DNA from: Bacteroidales bacterium
GTDB lineage: Bacteria > Bacteroidota > Bacteroidia > Bacteroidales > Muribaculaceae
Reading direction: 5' to 3'
Length of the DNA: 51,887 nucleotides
Assembly: GCA_014800245.1 (NCBI GenBank)
Contig: JAAVGM010000007.1
Span: forward strand, 1 to 51,887
Both the position numbers and the translations under genes were made by a program. The notes under the pieces are model-generated. The model did not search any database. It was not told the origin of the DNA and saw only the letters and a list, made by a program, of their open reading frames with translations. Below, piece by piece: positions 29,701 through 37,711 of this stretch (positions within the stretch are counted from its first letter, which is position 1; each line of letters opens with the position of its first letter).

Positions 29701-31246
29701 CAAGAAGATGAACTTCAAGGTTGTGGATGAGAACACAATCGAGATTCTCGACCGAGGCACAGATAATGTGAAGGTAACTGTCAGAGAGAACCAGAAAAAA
29801 GAAAAGAAGAATTTCGCTACGGAATTCGGCGACTATAGCCTTCGTTTCCTCATGATGGCTCGCTCGCTGTCGTTCAGATATAAGAGCTCTCATTCTCTTA
29901 ATCTTCCATTATTTGCGCCCAACATCGGCAATATCTTCGGACAGTCGCAGAGCTACGGACCGATGTCGCCGGGTCTTGACTTTGCTTTCGGTTTCTATGG
30001 CGACGACTATGTGGAGAAAGCCAAAGACCGCGGCTGGCTCATCACTGACAGCGATCAGGTGTCGCCCGCATTATGGAGCAAGAGCAAGGAATTTAATTTC
30101 GAGCTTACCTTAGAGCCGATTAAGGGCTTGAAAATTCTGCTCACCTCTAATCTCACCGACTCCCGAACAGAGCAGATGCAATTTATGTATTCCGGCAATC
30201 CTACCTCTTATTCGGGATCATATGTGAGGACACATTGGGCATTTGCCACAGCTCTCCGCAATGCCAAGGCGGAGGATGGTTATGCCTCGGACGCCTTTAC
30301 AAAATTCCTTCAGTATATTCCGCAGGTGGCGGGAAGAGTGGAGAGTCAATATGCAGGAATGCATTATCCCAATGCCGGCTTCCTTGAAGGGACTCCGATG
30401 GGAGGGGCTGTATATAATCCGGAAGTTGGAGGTGTGAGCGCCACAAGTTCGGATGTGCTAATCCCTGCCTTCTTGGCGGCATATAGCGGAGTCAGCCCCG
30501 ACAAGATTTCATTGTCGCATTTCGACGGTCTCTCAGCGATGCGCCCCAATTGGCGAATCACATACGACGGCCTGGTGAAGTTGGGAAATCTTAGCAAATG
30601 GTTCAAGGCATTCACATTGAGTCATGCTTATCAATGCACCTACTCTATAGGATCATATTCAAGTTATATGAATTGGGTGAGTGCTGAGGGAGATCTCGGT
30701 TTTATACAGGATGTGCAGACAGAAAATCCTATCCCTTCTACCCCCTTCAATATCACTTCTGTGGCAATCACTGAAAAGTTTGCGCCTTTGTTCGGAGTGA
30801 AGGCTACCTTGATGAATGACCTTACATTTAATGCCGAATATCGGGATTCAAGAACCTTGAACCTCAACAGTTCGGCAGGGCAGGTGGTGGAGACCACGAG
30901 CCGACAGATCCAGATAGGAGCAGGATATAAGATTGCCAACTTTAATAAGATTCTAAAGATAGGAAGCCGCCAGGGTGGCGTTTCAAACGACCTTTCTTTG
31001 AATCTCGACCTGGCATTCTCCAACAATCAAGGTTTGATACGAAGAATAGAGACAGCATACACACAGGCCACACAGGGAACCCAGACATTCTCCATAAATT
31101 TCATGGCCTCATACGTATTAAGCAAGCGCATCACTCTGAATGCATTCTTTGATCATCAGACCAATACTCCGCTTGTGAGCAATTCCTCATATCCCACAAG
31201 CAACTCCAACTATGGAGTGTCGGTAAATGTGTCGTTGGCTCGATAG
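23786..31246 (+). CDS. sprA: type IX secretion translocon protein SprA/Sov
   Basis: A 2486-residue outer-membrane protein matching SprA (Sov in Porphyromonas), the giant 36-strand barrel through which T9SS substrates cross. It has a signal peptide (about 1-27, ending GYSQ), an N-terminal FNILDMNFALGPLEKVFGPGGVRLTTQGSIQLSMG segment followed by NRRKTYFDFDQKIQATVNASVGDKL, and long alternating aromatic barrel strands to the end. Length is in the normal range. No other T9SS component (PorK/L/M/N, PorV) is in the window. A low-complexity Ser/Arg/Asn stretch lies near residues 1910-1940. It follows ruvA without spacer and ends at a terminator shared with clpB. Confidence 0.93.
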   Translation: MRFFRQRYFAFAVLFSTLLLSLIGYSQYYKSELTPPPATPESTGTVKGDSTEMIYEVRPTVAPTIEPFTTEEEYPADLRTPSNVKTEAIFDPESGMYIIHTKIGDRDIVTPTMMTQEEYNAAMMRKDMYSYFREKNSESFEQKEKQPFNILDMNFALGPLEKVFGPGGVRLTTQGSIQLSMGVKSNKTDNPSLSLRNRRKTYFDFDQKIQATVNASVGDKLKFNMTYNTDATFDFDSKNLKLNYEGKEDEIIKSIEAGNVSMTTGSSLIRGGTALFGFKTKLQFGKLTLTGLLSQQNSESKTVNTSGGVQTQKFSIKVDNYDANRHFFLAQYFYDNYDTFASKLPHVSSGIKITRIEVWVTNKNSNFNESRNFVGFMDLGENTRLANDHWIPNTSISVPTNQSNNLLEEIKNDYPGARNINQVTQALEPLRAYGIEGGKDFEKVESARLLKSSEYTLNSELGYISLKSALNTDEVLAVAYEYTYGGRVYQVGEFSSDVTTTDESLYLKMLRSTTISTKLPMWKLMMKNVYALGAYQLQSKNFKLNIKYLSDTTGTEINYLPVEPISNVPLLQVMNLDRIDSNQESNSDGFFDYVEGYTVQSSSGKIIFPVAEPFGAHLERKIGNPEIAKAYVYKELYDSTLVVARQFADKNKFSLVGEYQSSGGAQIRLNAMNVPRGSVVVMAGGVVLTENSDYTVDYSMGIVTITNQSIIDSGTNVSVTLENQSLYSMQRKTLLGLDAQYRFNKDLTIGGTILNFSEKALTEKVNIGDELINNTMWGLNLSYNKEFMWLTNLVNKIPTVNAVAPSTFSLNAEFAQIVPAKQKSGTNKGSSYIDDFEATQTGIDLRSPYSWFLASTPYDSGADALFPEASLTNNVDYGKNRALLAWYYIDRMWTQRNSSMVPGYMKSDPWFLSNPYVREVKISELYPYRDLAYGEANYIQTLNLSFYPKERGPYNLDSDRIDDQGNLLNPEKRWGGIMRKMDNTNFETSNVEYLQFWMLDPFLDPDNPNTEGGDLYFNFGEISEDILKDGMKSYENGLPIDGNYEFITDTNWGRVSRQNSLTYAFENSEDARPRQDVGLDGLPNDEEYTFSSYKDYLDGLRAKLPASTIAEMQDDPFSAMNDPAGDNYHFFRSPYYDETHADILTRYKRYNGVEGNSLSPDQSSNPQYQSARAVPDVEDINQDNTLNEYERYFQYKVSIRPEDLEVGKNYITDIQESEVNTASGKQRAVWYQFKIPLSSPDKVVGGITDFSTVRFARMFMTGFKETTHLRFATLELVRGEWRDYKFNLNSRNDSPAEGELDMSVVNIEENNARTPVNYVLPPGVTRIQDPGQSQATQLNEQSLSMKVTGLQPGDARGIYKNTQLDLRIYKRMQMWVHAEALIDNITNTKNGDLSLFVRLGSDVKNNYYEYEIPLQLTPPGSYNNMSTTDRERVWPLANFLNVPFDLFTTLKTQRNRDKSANVDGVGYNVVYSDHDPENNQNTVSVLGNPSLSDVRVMLIGIRNRSNSVKDGDVWVNELKVTDFNESGGWAANVNANLAMSDLAMVNFSAHKETAGFGSVDQGLSQRRLDDYEQYNVAVQGDVGKFLPEKAKLSAPIYYSRSQETTTPKYNPLDQDILLKEALDATTSKAERDSIKNYAVTKKVVESFSLSNLKFNVQSKVPMPWDPANFQVSFSFNKQKNMDPTTEYQNTNDYRGNFSYSYTPYIKPWKPFSFINGKGKTAKFFKEWEINWLFNNLTFYTGIQRYYYEEQTRSEVDVDFQLPVQVSKNFTWDRQFSITWNLIKSLQLSFSSNTTARIEETVGAVNKQLFPDEYREWKETVLTSVRHLGTPWNYNQTFTGSYRAPFNKIPFLDYLTGSLTYNSVYRWDKGATVDDLYLGNTIQNQSSWNADARFNFETLYNKSKYLQNINKRFSTSSSARGTNSARANNRNQTAKKAKNFERAFTLNPDTSTFVKHNLKTKNVRFTAEVGGKPKKMNFKVVDENTIEILDRGTDNVKVTVRENQKKEKKNFATEFGDYSLRFLMMARSLSFRYKSSHSLNLPLFAPNIGNIFGQSQSYGPMSPGLDFAFGFYGDDYVEKAKDRGWLITDSDQVSPALWSKSKEFNFELTLEPIKGLKILLTSNLTDSRTEQMQFMYSGNPTSYSGSYVRTHWAFATALRNAKAEDGYASDAFTKFLQYIPQVAGRVESQYAGMHYPNAGFLEGTPMGGAVYNPEVGGVSATSSDVLIPAFLAAYSGVSPDKISLSHFDGLSAMRPNWRITYDGLVKLGNLSKWFKAFTLSHAYQCTYSIGSYSSYMNWVSAEGDLGFIQDVQTENPIPSTPFNITSVAITEKFAPLFGVKATLMNDLTFNAEYRDSRTLNLNSSAGQVVETTSRQIQIGAGYKIANFNKILKIGSRQGGVSNDLSLNLDLAFSNNQGLIRRIETAYTQATQGTQTFSINFMASYVLSKRITLNAFFDHQTNTPLVSNSSYPTSNSNYGVSVNVSLAR

Positions 31247-31324
31247 GGGATAGCTACGGTAGTAATATTTTCTCGGGGTTGGAGTGGTAAAAAGAAGATT
31301 CCAACAACATATATAATTGAAGAA

Positions 31325-31361
31325 AGGGGTGCGACTCGAAAGCCGCACCCCTCTTTATTTA
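31325..31361. terminator. bidirectional terminator between sprA and clpB
   Basis: A 9-bp stem, AGGGGTGCG (31325-31333) with CGCACCCCT (31344-31352), is followed by CTTTATTT on the plus strand and preceded by an A-rich stretch that gives T on the minus strand. The two genes converge here. Confidence 0.85.
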
Positions 31362-31380
31362 GGATAATATTGGTATTCAA

Positions 31381-33981
31381 TTATTTGTTCTTGAACACGA
31401 GTTCGTCGCCTTCACGATCGATAACAATCGGGTGTTCGCGATCCACTTTCTGAGCAAGAATATCCTTAGAAAGCTGGTTGAGCACCATACGCTGGATTGT
31501 TCTCTTCACAGGGCGGGCACCAAACTCAGGATCGTAACCATCTTCGGCAAGAAGTTCGAGAGCCTCTTTTGTAACCTTTAAGGTTATGCCATTCGAAGCA
31601 AGCATTTTCTGAACGCTCTTCACCTGAATCTCGACAATCTCAAGAATCTCCTTCTTGTCAAGCGGAGTGAACATCACAGTCTCATCGATACGGTTGAGGA
31701 ACTCAGGACGGATAATCTGTTTCAGACGATCCATAACATCCTGTTTGGTGGTAGAGATGACATTCTCCTTCTCCTCCTCATTCTTCTCGGCAAATCCCTT
31801 GAAGTTATCGCGGATAATATCCGAACCCATATTGGAGGTCATGATGATGATTGTGTTCTTGAAGTTGATGAAACGTCCCTTATTATCTGTCAGACGGCCA
31901 TCATCAAGCACCTGCAGAAGGATATTGAACACATCCGGATTAGCTTTCTCAATCTCATCGAAGAGGACAACTGAATAGGGTTTACGACGTACGGCCTCAG
32001 TGAGCTGACCACCCTCGTCATAACCGACGTATCCCGGAGGCGCTCCGACAAGACGCGACACGGAGTGTTTCTCCATATATTCCGACATATCGATACGAGT
32101 CATCATATCCTCATCATCGAAGAGGTATTCGGCAAGCGCCTTGGCAAGCTCAGTCTTACCCACACCGGTCGTACCGAGGAAAATGAAAGAACCGATAGGA
32201 CGACGAGGGTCGTTAAGACCTGCGCGCGAACGACGCACTGCATCCGACACGGCACGGATTGCATCCTCCTGCCCAACGACGCGCTTGTGAAGTTCTTCTT
32301 CCAAGTGGAGAAGCTTCTCCTTCTCGCTCTGAGCCATCTTCTTCACAGGGATTCCGGTCCAGCGGCTCACAACTTCTGCGATATCTTCCGCATCAACCTC
32401 CTCCTTGATCATAGCTCCTTCGCCCTGAAGCTGACGAAGTTTCTCCTGGATGGCTTTATTCTCATCCTCCTTCTGCTTGATCTTGGAATATCTGATTTCG
32501 GCAACTTTTGCATAATCGCCCTCACGCTCTGCGCGTTCAGCCTCATAATTCAATTGCTCGATATCAATCTTATTCTGCTGAATCTTGTTGATTTCAGTCT
32601 TCTCAGCCTGCCATTTTGCGCGGAGAGATTTCTCTGTGTCGCGGAGGTTGGCAAGATCCTCATCAATCTCTTTCAGTTTATAAGTATCGTTCTCACGCTT
32701 GATAGCCTCTCTTTCGATTTCGAGCTGTTTGATCTTACGTGAAGCCTCATCAAGAGCCTGCGGCTGAGAATCCATTTCCAGACGCAATTTTGAGGCAGCC
32801 TCATCCACAAGGTCGATGGCCTTGTCTGGGAGGAAACGATCAGTGATGTAACGAACGCTAAGCTGGACAGCGGCGATGATCGCCTCATCCATGATTCGCA
32901 CTTTATGGTGGTTTTCATAACGCTCCTTCAAGCCACGGAGGATTGAAATAGCCGACATCTCATCAGGCTCATCCACCATCACTTTCTGGAAACGACGCTC
33001 AAGCGCCTTATCCTTTTCAAAATATTTCTGATACTCATCGAGAGTGGTCGCACCGATTGAACGGAGTTCGCCACGAGCAAGTGCCGGTTTAAGGATATTT
33101 GCGGCATCCATTGCACCTTCACCCTTACCTGCACCAACGAGAGTGTGAATCTCATCAATGAAAAGGATGATCTCGCCGTCGCTTTGAGTCACCTCATTTA
33201 CGATAGCCTTCAAACGCTCCTCAAACTCACCTTTATATTTAGCACCCGCCACGAGCGCACCCATATCAAGAGAATAAATCTGCTTTGATTTCAGATTCTC
33301 AGGAACGTCACCGCGCACGATACGCATTGCAAGACCCTCTGCAATAGCTGTCTTACCGGTACCCGGCTCACCGACAAGCATCGGGTTGTTTTTCGTACGG
33401 CGGGAAAGAATCTGGAGCACACGGCGAATCTCTTCGTCACGACCGATCACAGGGTCGAGTTTGCCGTTGCGGGCACGGTCGTTAAGATTGATTGCATATT
33501 TGCTCAGAGCCTGATAAGACTCTTCTGCGCTTTGATCCTTCACGGTGTTGCCCTTGCGAAGCTCCTGGATTGCGGCCTTCAGGCCATCCTCTGTGATTCC
33601 ATTATCCTTTAGAATCTGAGAAGCCTTGCTCTTAGATTTCAAGATACCCATGAGCATAGCCTCGACAGAGACATACTCATCACCCATAGACTTGGAGAAT
33701 TCTACGGCTTTCTGTAGTGCATCATTAGATTCGCGGCTGAGGAATACCTCACCTCCGCTCACCTTTGGGAGAGAAGCGATCGTCTGGTCCACTGCCATTT
33801 TCACTCCGTTGAGATTAGCGCCAAGCTTCTGGAAAATGAAGTTGACAATAGTCTCACCTTCGGAAATAATCGCTTTAAGCAAATGGACAGGTTCGATCTG
33901 CTGTTGTCCGGCCTCCTTGGTATAGTCGATGGCCTTCTGGACAATCTCCTGCGATTTGATAGTGAAATTATTAAAATTCAT
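31381..33981 (-). CDS. clpB: ATP-dependent disaggregase ClpB
   Basis: An 866-residue Hsp100 chaperone that, with DnaK, extracts proteins from aggregates. It has the Clp N domain (1-145), a first AAA+ module with Walker A GEPGTGKT (204-211), the long coiled-coil middle domain (about 410-520) that separates ClpB from ClpA/C, and a second module with Walker A GTTGVGKT (about 605). There is no ClpP-binding IGF loop apparent. The upstream gap contains TATATTTG (34096-34089, minus), a good second promoter element, but no matching TTTG; the control signal is unresolved. Confidence 0.97.
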   Translation of the reverse strand: MNFNNFTIKSQEIVQKAIDYTKEAGQQQIEPVHLLKAIISEGETIVNFIFQKLGANLNGVKMAVDQTIASLPKVSGGEVFLSRESNDALQKAVEFSKSMGDEYVSVEAMLMGILKSKSKASQILKDNGITEDGLKAAIQELRKGNTVKDQSAEESYQALSKYAINLNDRARNGKLDPVIGRDEEIRRVLQILSRRTKNNPMLVGEPGTGKTAIAEGLAMRIVRGDVPENLKSKQIYSLDMGALVAGAKYKGEFEERLKAIVNEVTQSDGEIILFIDEIHTLVGAGKGEGAMDAANILKPALARGELRSIGATTLDEYQKYFEKDKALERRFQKVMVDEPDEMSAISILRGLKERYENHHKVRIMDEAIIAAVQLSVRYITDRFLPDKAIDLVDEAASKLRLEMDSQPQALDEASRKIKQLEIEREAIKRENDTYKLKEIDEDLANLRDTEKSLRAKWQAEKTEINKIQQNKIDIEQLNYEAERAEREGDYAKVAEIRYSKIKQKEDENKAIQEKLRQLQGEGAMIKEEVDAEDIAEVVSRWTGIPVKKMAQSEKEKLLHLEEELHKRVVGQEDAIRAVSDAVRRSRAGLNDPRRPIGSFIFLGTTGVGKTELAKALAEYLFDDEDMMTRIDMSEYMEKHSVSRLVGAPPGYVGYDEGGQLTEAVRRKPYSVVLFDEIEKANPDVFNILLQVLDDGRLTDNKGRFINFKNTIIIMTSNMGSDIIRDNFKGFAEKNEEEKENVISTTKQDVMDRLKQIIRPEFLNRIDETVMFTPLDKKEILEIVEIQVKSVQKMLASNGITLKVTKEALELLAEDGYDPEFGARPVKRTIQRMVLNQLSKDILAQKVDREHPIVIDREGDELVFKNK

Positions 33982-34171
33982 ATATTAAATAGATTAAGGA
34001 CTCCGTTCACCCTTCAGAATAAGTTTTATCTCATAACCCTGAAAGGGAGGAAAGGAGACATCGTTTATTTTTCATTCTGTATTATTAACAAATATATGTT
34101 AAAATGGGTTCGTCTCTTTTCACTATTTCTTATTAATTTGCTTTAAAAGTGCTTTTTTCTCATCTGATTCT

Positions 34172-34201
34172 TTTGTAGTTTAAGGATTATTTGTAAATTT
34201 G
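34172..34201 (+). promoter_or_regulatory. candidate promoter of the ROK kinase gene
   Basis: TTTG (34172-34175), an 18-base spacer and TAAATTTG (34194-34201). The spacer is one base short of the usual 19. If used, the leader is about 385 bases and contains the palindromic element at 34357-34550. Confidence 0.55.
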
Positions 34202-34356
34202 CAGATAGAAGATGTGTATATAACCGTAAGTTAGCCTTGCTTCTACACTCTCCAAATAAATTCTCTCCGTGGATGTACAGTGTGAAAAAGTGTTTCAAAA
34301 ATGTTTGAGAGCATATTTTTAATCGCGCCTGAGTCCTGCCTTGTTATAAATTGAAT

Positions 34357-34550
34357 AAGTAGCTACGAATAATTAATCGATATATGTTAAACAAAGTAAT
34401 TGGTAATATCTTGAACGCTAAAACTCGTTCTTTTTGGCATATTTTGCTTTGTCATTCAGTCGCATACGAGAGTATGCTCTTTCATTCCGCAGCAAAATCC
34501 GCTCAAAAATAACTTCGTTTTATCTGTTCATTAATTATTCGCAGCTACTT
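34357..34550. repeat. 194-bp palindromic, MITE-like element with 21-bp terminal inverted repeats
   Basis: The ends AAGTAGCTACGAATAATTAA (34357-) and its inverted partner ending GCAGCTACTT (-34550) pair over 21 bases with one mismatch. Inside, ATTTTGCT (34441-34448) pairs with AGCAAAAT (34491-34498) and GCATAC (34462-34467) with GTATGC (34472-34477), with further partial pairing, so the whole element is one imperfect hairpin. It has no ORF and no clear target-site duplication. It lies in a 609-base gap between clpB and the kinase gene; the rest of the gap has only the promoter noted and AT-rich sequence. Confidence 0.7.
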
Positions 34551-34590
34551 AAAAAGAATAAAACCAAAACCTAAATAAAATCTACTTATT

Positions 34591-35610
34591 ATGACAATGA
34601 TCAAACCTTATGTGATGGGTATTGATATCGGTGGCACCAACACGGTGTTCGGTATCGTTGACGCTCGTGGTCATGTTGTTGCAAGCGACAGCATCAAAAC
34701 TCGTAAACACGCTAACTTTGACGATTATATTAAGGAATTACATGATGGCGCAGAGCGTTTGATAAAGCTCAACGATGCAGAAGACAAGATTCAGGGTATC
34801 GGAATCGGCGCGCCTAATGCCAACTATTATACCGGTCAGATCGTGAATCCGCCAAACCTTCCCTGGGGTCCGATCATCCCATTGGCTGAGACAGTGAGCA
34901 AAGTGTTCGGTGGCATTCCTGTGGCAATCACCAATGACGCCAATGCGGCTGCTCTTGGAGAGATGACTTACGGCGCAGCGCGTGGTATGAAAGATTTCAT
35001 CATGATTACGTTGGGTACAGGTGTAGGATCCGGTATCGTGGTCAATGGTCAGCTTGTTTATGGACATGATGGCAATGCCGGAGAGCTTGGCCATGTCGTG
35101 ATGAAGAGAAATAACGGTCGTATCTGCGGTTGCGGTCGCACAGGCTGTCTTGAGGCTTATTGCTCTGCTACAGGTGTGGCTCGTACAGCCCGTGAATTCC
35201 TTGAGATCCGCACAGAGCCTTCTTTGCTCCGTAATATAGACATTGAGGATATCACATCCAAGGATGTATATGACGCTGCTATGGCAGGCGATCAGATTGC
35301 CAAGGAAGTGTTTGAATACACCGGCAAGATTCTTGGAGAGGCAATTGCTGATATGATTGCTTTCTCAAGCCCGCAGGCAATTGTGCTTTTCGGCGGATTG
35401 GCAAAGAGTGGTGATCTCCTTCTCCGTCCGTTGCAGGAGTCGCTTGAGAAGAATATCATGCCTATCTTTAAGGGCAAGACAAAAGTGATCATTTCCGAAC
35501 TTAAAGAGAGCGATGCAGCTGTGCTTGGCGCATCTGCACTCGGTTGGGAGGCTAAATATAGATATGAGGCTCCCGGCACAGCTGCGGAAAATGATGGCAA
35601 AGCTGAATAA
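34591..35610 (+). CDS. ROK-family sugar kinase (glucokinase-like)
   Basis: A 339-residue ROK kinase that phosphorylates a hexose, most likely glucose, in the cytoplasm. The phosphate-binding motif GIDIGGTNT is near residue 10, the catalytic aspartate lies in ITNDANAAALGE, the sugar-contacting ELGHVV follows, and the zinc-binding ROK signature is CGCGRTGCLEAY. There is no N-terminal DNA-binding domain, so it is an enzyme and not a ROK repressor. The long upstream leader contains the palindromic element. A bidirectional terminator follows. Confidence 0.88.
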   Translation: MTMIKPYVMGIDIGGTNTVFGIVDARGHVVASDSIKTRKHANFDDYIKELHDGAERLIKLNDAEDKIQGIGIGAPNANYYTGQIVNPPNLPWGPIIPLAETVSKVFGGIPVAITNDANAAALGEMTYGAARGMKDFIMITLGTGVGSGIVVNGQLVYGHDGNAGELGHVVMKRNNGRICGCGRTGCLEAYCSATGVARTAREFLEIRTEPSLLRNIDIEDITSKDVYDAAMAGDQIAKEVFEYTGKILGEAIADMIAFSSPQAIVLFGGLAKSGDLLLRPLQESLEKNIMPIFKGKTKVIISELKESDAAVLGASALGWEAKYRYEAPGTAAENDGKAE

Positions 35611-35631
35611 GATAAGAATCTGATAAAGTAA

Positions 35632-35671
35632 AAAAGTCTCCCCGATAAGAAAATATCGGGGAGACTTTTTT
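35632..35671. terminator. strong bidirectional terminator between the kinase and maf
   Basis: A 16-bp perfect stem, AAAAGTCTCCCCGATA (35632-35647) with TATCGGGGAGACTTTT (35654-35669), has a 6-base loop, T on the right and A on the left, so it serves both converging genes. Confidence 0.95.
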
Positions 35672-35709
35672 AATTAGGTATAGAATCTTATTTGGAGATA
35701 ATGGACGAA

Positions 35710-36291
35710 TCAAAAGGTCTTGAGTTCCTGATATAGGCGATGGATCGGAAGACCCATTACATTATAGAAACTCCCTTTAATCCATTCCACAGCGATAAAG
35801 CCGATCCATTCTTGGATTCCGTAAGCTCCGGCTTTATCAAATGGACGGAAATTCTCTATATAATATTTTGCATCCTCATGGGAGATTTTAGCGAATCTCA
35901 CCTCGGTAGTGGATGTGAATGATGTTCTTCGATCCTTTGTAAGGATACATACGCCCGACACCACATGATGCGTATCTCCCGATAATTCCATAAGCATATC
36001 GTAGGCTTCTTCTGAAGAATGGGGTTTGCCGAAGATATGGTTATCTTTAATCACTAAAGTATCTGCTGTGATTATCATTTCATTATCCTTGATTATGGGA
36101 AGATATGCGTCTGCTTTCCTGTCGGCAAGATATTGCGGCACATCCTCTGCCGGGATGGTATCAGGATATGATTCGTCGATATTTCCAATAGAGATTGGAT
36201 TGAAGGGGATGCGAAGCTCTTTAAGCAGTTCGCGACGTCGAGGCGATTTGCTCGCTAAGAGCACATGATATTTATTGAGATTCTCTAACAT
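35710..36291 (-). CDS. maf: Maf-family nucleoside triphosphate pyrophosphatase
   Basis: A 193-residue Maf/YhdE-type enzyme that hydrolyses non-canonical or pyrimidine nucleoside triphosphates. Signatures are LLASKSPRRRELLKEL at the start, ITADTLVI with the catalytic aspartate, GKPHSSEEAYDML, and DKAGAYGIQEW near the C-terminus. The length is normal. It is last in a minus-strand run after the KdsC-like gene (61-base gap), and the gap contains one copy of the dispersed TTATTnGCARCT motif. Confidence 0.93.
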   Translation of the reverse strand: MLENLNKYHVLLASKSPRRRELLKELRIPFNPISIGNIDESYPDTIPAEDVPQYLADRKADAYLPIIKDNEMIITADTLVIKDNHIFGKPHSSEEAYDMLMELSGDTHHVVSGVCILTKDRRTSFTSTTEVRFAKISHEDAKYYIENFRPFDKAGAYGIQEWIGFIAVEWIKGSFYNVMGLPIHRLYQELKTF

Positions 36292-36324
36292 AATTTTATC
36301 GTTAACTAAGCAGACGTTTATTAC

Positions 36325-36347
36325 TTATTGGCAACTACTTAAAAAAA
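36325..36347 (+). repeat. dispersed motif copy (TTATTGGCAACTACTTAAAA)
   Basis: It matches the right end of the 194-bp element at 34357-34550 (TTATTCGCAGCTACTTAAAA) with two substitutions. It sits 34 bases upstream of the maf start and has no partner inverted repeat nearby. Confidence 0.6.
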
Positions 36348-36352
36348 TTATC

Positions 36353-36877
36353 CTACCATATGAAATCATCTTCCGAAGACATCCATTTCCCTTGTGCCGA
36401 TAGAATTTGGGTAAGGATATCTCTCCCACAACCATACCCTCCGGAAAAGCGGGATATATAGATTGCTGTGGCAATAGCTTCATTGGATGCATCGTGAGGC
36501 GCACATGGCAATCCCACGGCACGCATGCATTGAAGGTCGGGAATATCATCACCCATATAAGCTATCTCTTCGGGAAGCAAATCTTCCTTTTCCATCCATT
36601 CCTTCAAAACGGGGAGCTTGTGAGCCACGTCACAATAGATATCCTTGATTCCGATAGCCTCAAATCGAGGTTTCACCCTTTCCGAAGATCCTCCTGAAAT
36701 TATAGCAATCTTAAGTCCATTCTTTACGGCTATAAGAAGGGCATAACCATCCTTTACATTCATCATTCTCACGGGCTTCCCATAATCGTCGATAGGAACC
36801 ACGGTGGGGGAGAGCACGCCGTCGATATCAAATGCTATCCCCTTTATCTTGTTTAAATCATAGGCTATTCCACTCAT
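36353..36877 (-). CDS. HAD phosphatase of the KdsC/YrbI type
   Basis: A 174-residue HAD phosphatase of the family of 3-deoxy-manno-octulosonate-8-phosphate phosphatase, which makes Kdo for lipopolysaccharide. Motif I is AFDIDGVLSPT, motif II is IISGGSS, and motif IV is MGDDIPDLQCM. The length fits KdsC, a capless HAD that acts as a tetramer. The substrate is inferred from family only; no other Kdo gene is in the window. It follows the DUF2520 gene by 31 bases, so the two are probably cotranscribed. Confidence 0.85.
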   Translation of the reverse strand: MSGIAYDLNKIKGIAFDIDGVLSPTVVPIDDYGKPVRMMNVKDGYALLIAVKNGLKIAIISGGSSERVKPRFEAIGIKDIYCDVAHKLPVLKEWMEKEDLLPEEIAYMGDDIPDLQCMRAVGLPCAPHDASNEAIATAIYISRFSGGYGCGRDILTQILSAQGKWMSSEDDFIW

Positions 36878-36908
36878 TTTCTATATCATTTTAAATTCTA
36901 AGATGAGA

Positions 36909-37622
36909 TTATTTCCAATACATCCTTAAAATAGAATCGGATAAGATGGCATAAATATTGCGGAGATCCTGTTTATTTTCAAGTTGAGAAAGATGGCTTT
37001 CGATTATATTCCTGTCTCCACGAACCGCAGGTCCGGTCTGCGCCTCCTTCGGACGAAGCGTCTTCACCTTATTCATTGTCTCGGAGAGGAGGGGTATGAG
37101 ATCATTGAAATCCAATCCGCCTTCTGCCAGGTATGTATCAGAGAGTGCCCATAGATGATTCACGAAATTGCAGGATAGCACAGACGCTATATGCAGTCTT
37201 TTTCTTTGTTCGGAGTCGGCCATCCTTACATTAGAGGATATTAAAGAGGCTGCATTGAATAGCTTTTGAGCCGTTTCCTTATCCGAACCCTCAATATAGA
37301 ATGGAATCTTGTTATATTCAAGTTTCTTATTCTTTGAAAAGGTCTGGAGAGGATAGAACACACCATATCTCTCCTTCACTTTCCCTTCAAATATTGAGAT
37401 GGGGGTCGAACCCGAAGTGTGTGCCACAATCCCGGAGAGTGGAGGGAGCTTTGCTACAACTTCTGCTATGGCGGAATCTGAGACAGAGATGAGGGTGATA
37501 TCTACCTCGGGGTTAAGATTCTCAAGAGAATGTGGATTGACTTGGAATATCTCCACCTTCCCTTGGAAGGCTTTCACAAGATGAGTGGCGACATTTCCAC
37601 GGCCTATTATATTTATTTTCAT
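36909..37622 (-). CDS. Rossmann-fold DUF2520 protein
   Basis: A 237-residue protein with an NAD(P)-type Rossmann N-terminus (INIIGRGNVATHLVKAF) and a C-terminal helical DUF2520 part (LHIASVLSCNFVNHLWALSD). The architecture resembles ketopantoate reductase or pyrroline-5-carboxylate reductase type dehydrogenases, so oxidoreductase activity is possible, but no substrate is known. It sits upstream of the KdsC-like and maf genes, a grouping common in Bacteroidetes. Its leader includes the short tandem repeats at 37636-37700. Confidence 0.85.
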   Translation of the reverse strand: MKINIIGRGNVATHLVKAFQGKVEIFQVNPHSLENLNPEVDITLISVSDSAIAEVVAKLPPLSGIVAHTSGSTPISIFEGKVKERYGVFYPLQTFSKNKKLEYNKIPFYIEGSDKETAQKLFNAASLISSNVRMADSEQRKRLHIASVLSCNFVNHLWALSDTYLAEGGLDFNDLIPLLSETMNKVKTLRPKEAQTGPAVRGDRNIIESHLSQLENKQDLRNIYAILSDSILRMYWK

Positions 37623-37635
37623 TATCTTAATTTTT

Positions 37636-37700
37636 TGTAAGGGGTGTAAGGGGTGTAAAGGATTTAAGTGGGATTAAGGGATTTAAGGGATTTAAGGGGG
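37636..37700. repeat. short tandem repeats (GTAAGGGGT and GGGATTTAA units)
   Basis: The stretch contains GTAAGGGGT twice, a degenerate unit, and then GGGATTTAA-like units four times, a period of about 8-10 bases. It fills most of the 89-base gap between the ATP-grasp-like gene and the DUF2520 gene. Such tracts change length easily by slippage. Confidence 0.75.
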
Positions 37701-37711
37701 ATGGCCACTTA

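Noticed and set aside
32065-32742. A 225-codon open frame on the plus strand opposite clpB
   Set aside because: It lies wholly antisense to the strongly conserved ClpB gene, encodes no recognisable motif and is a by-product of its codon pattern.
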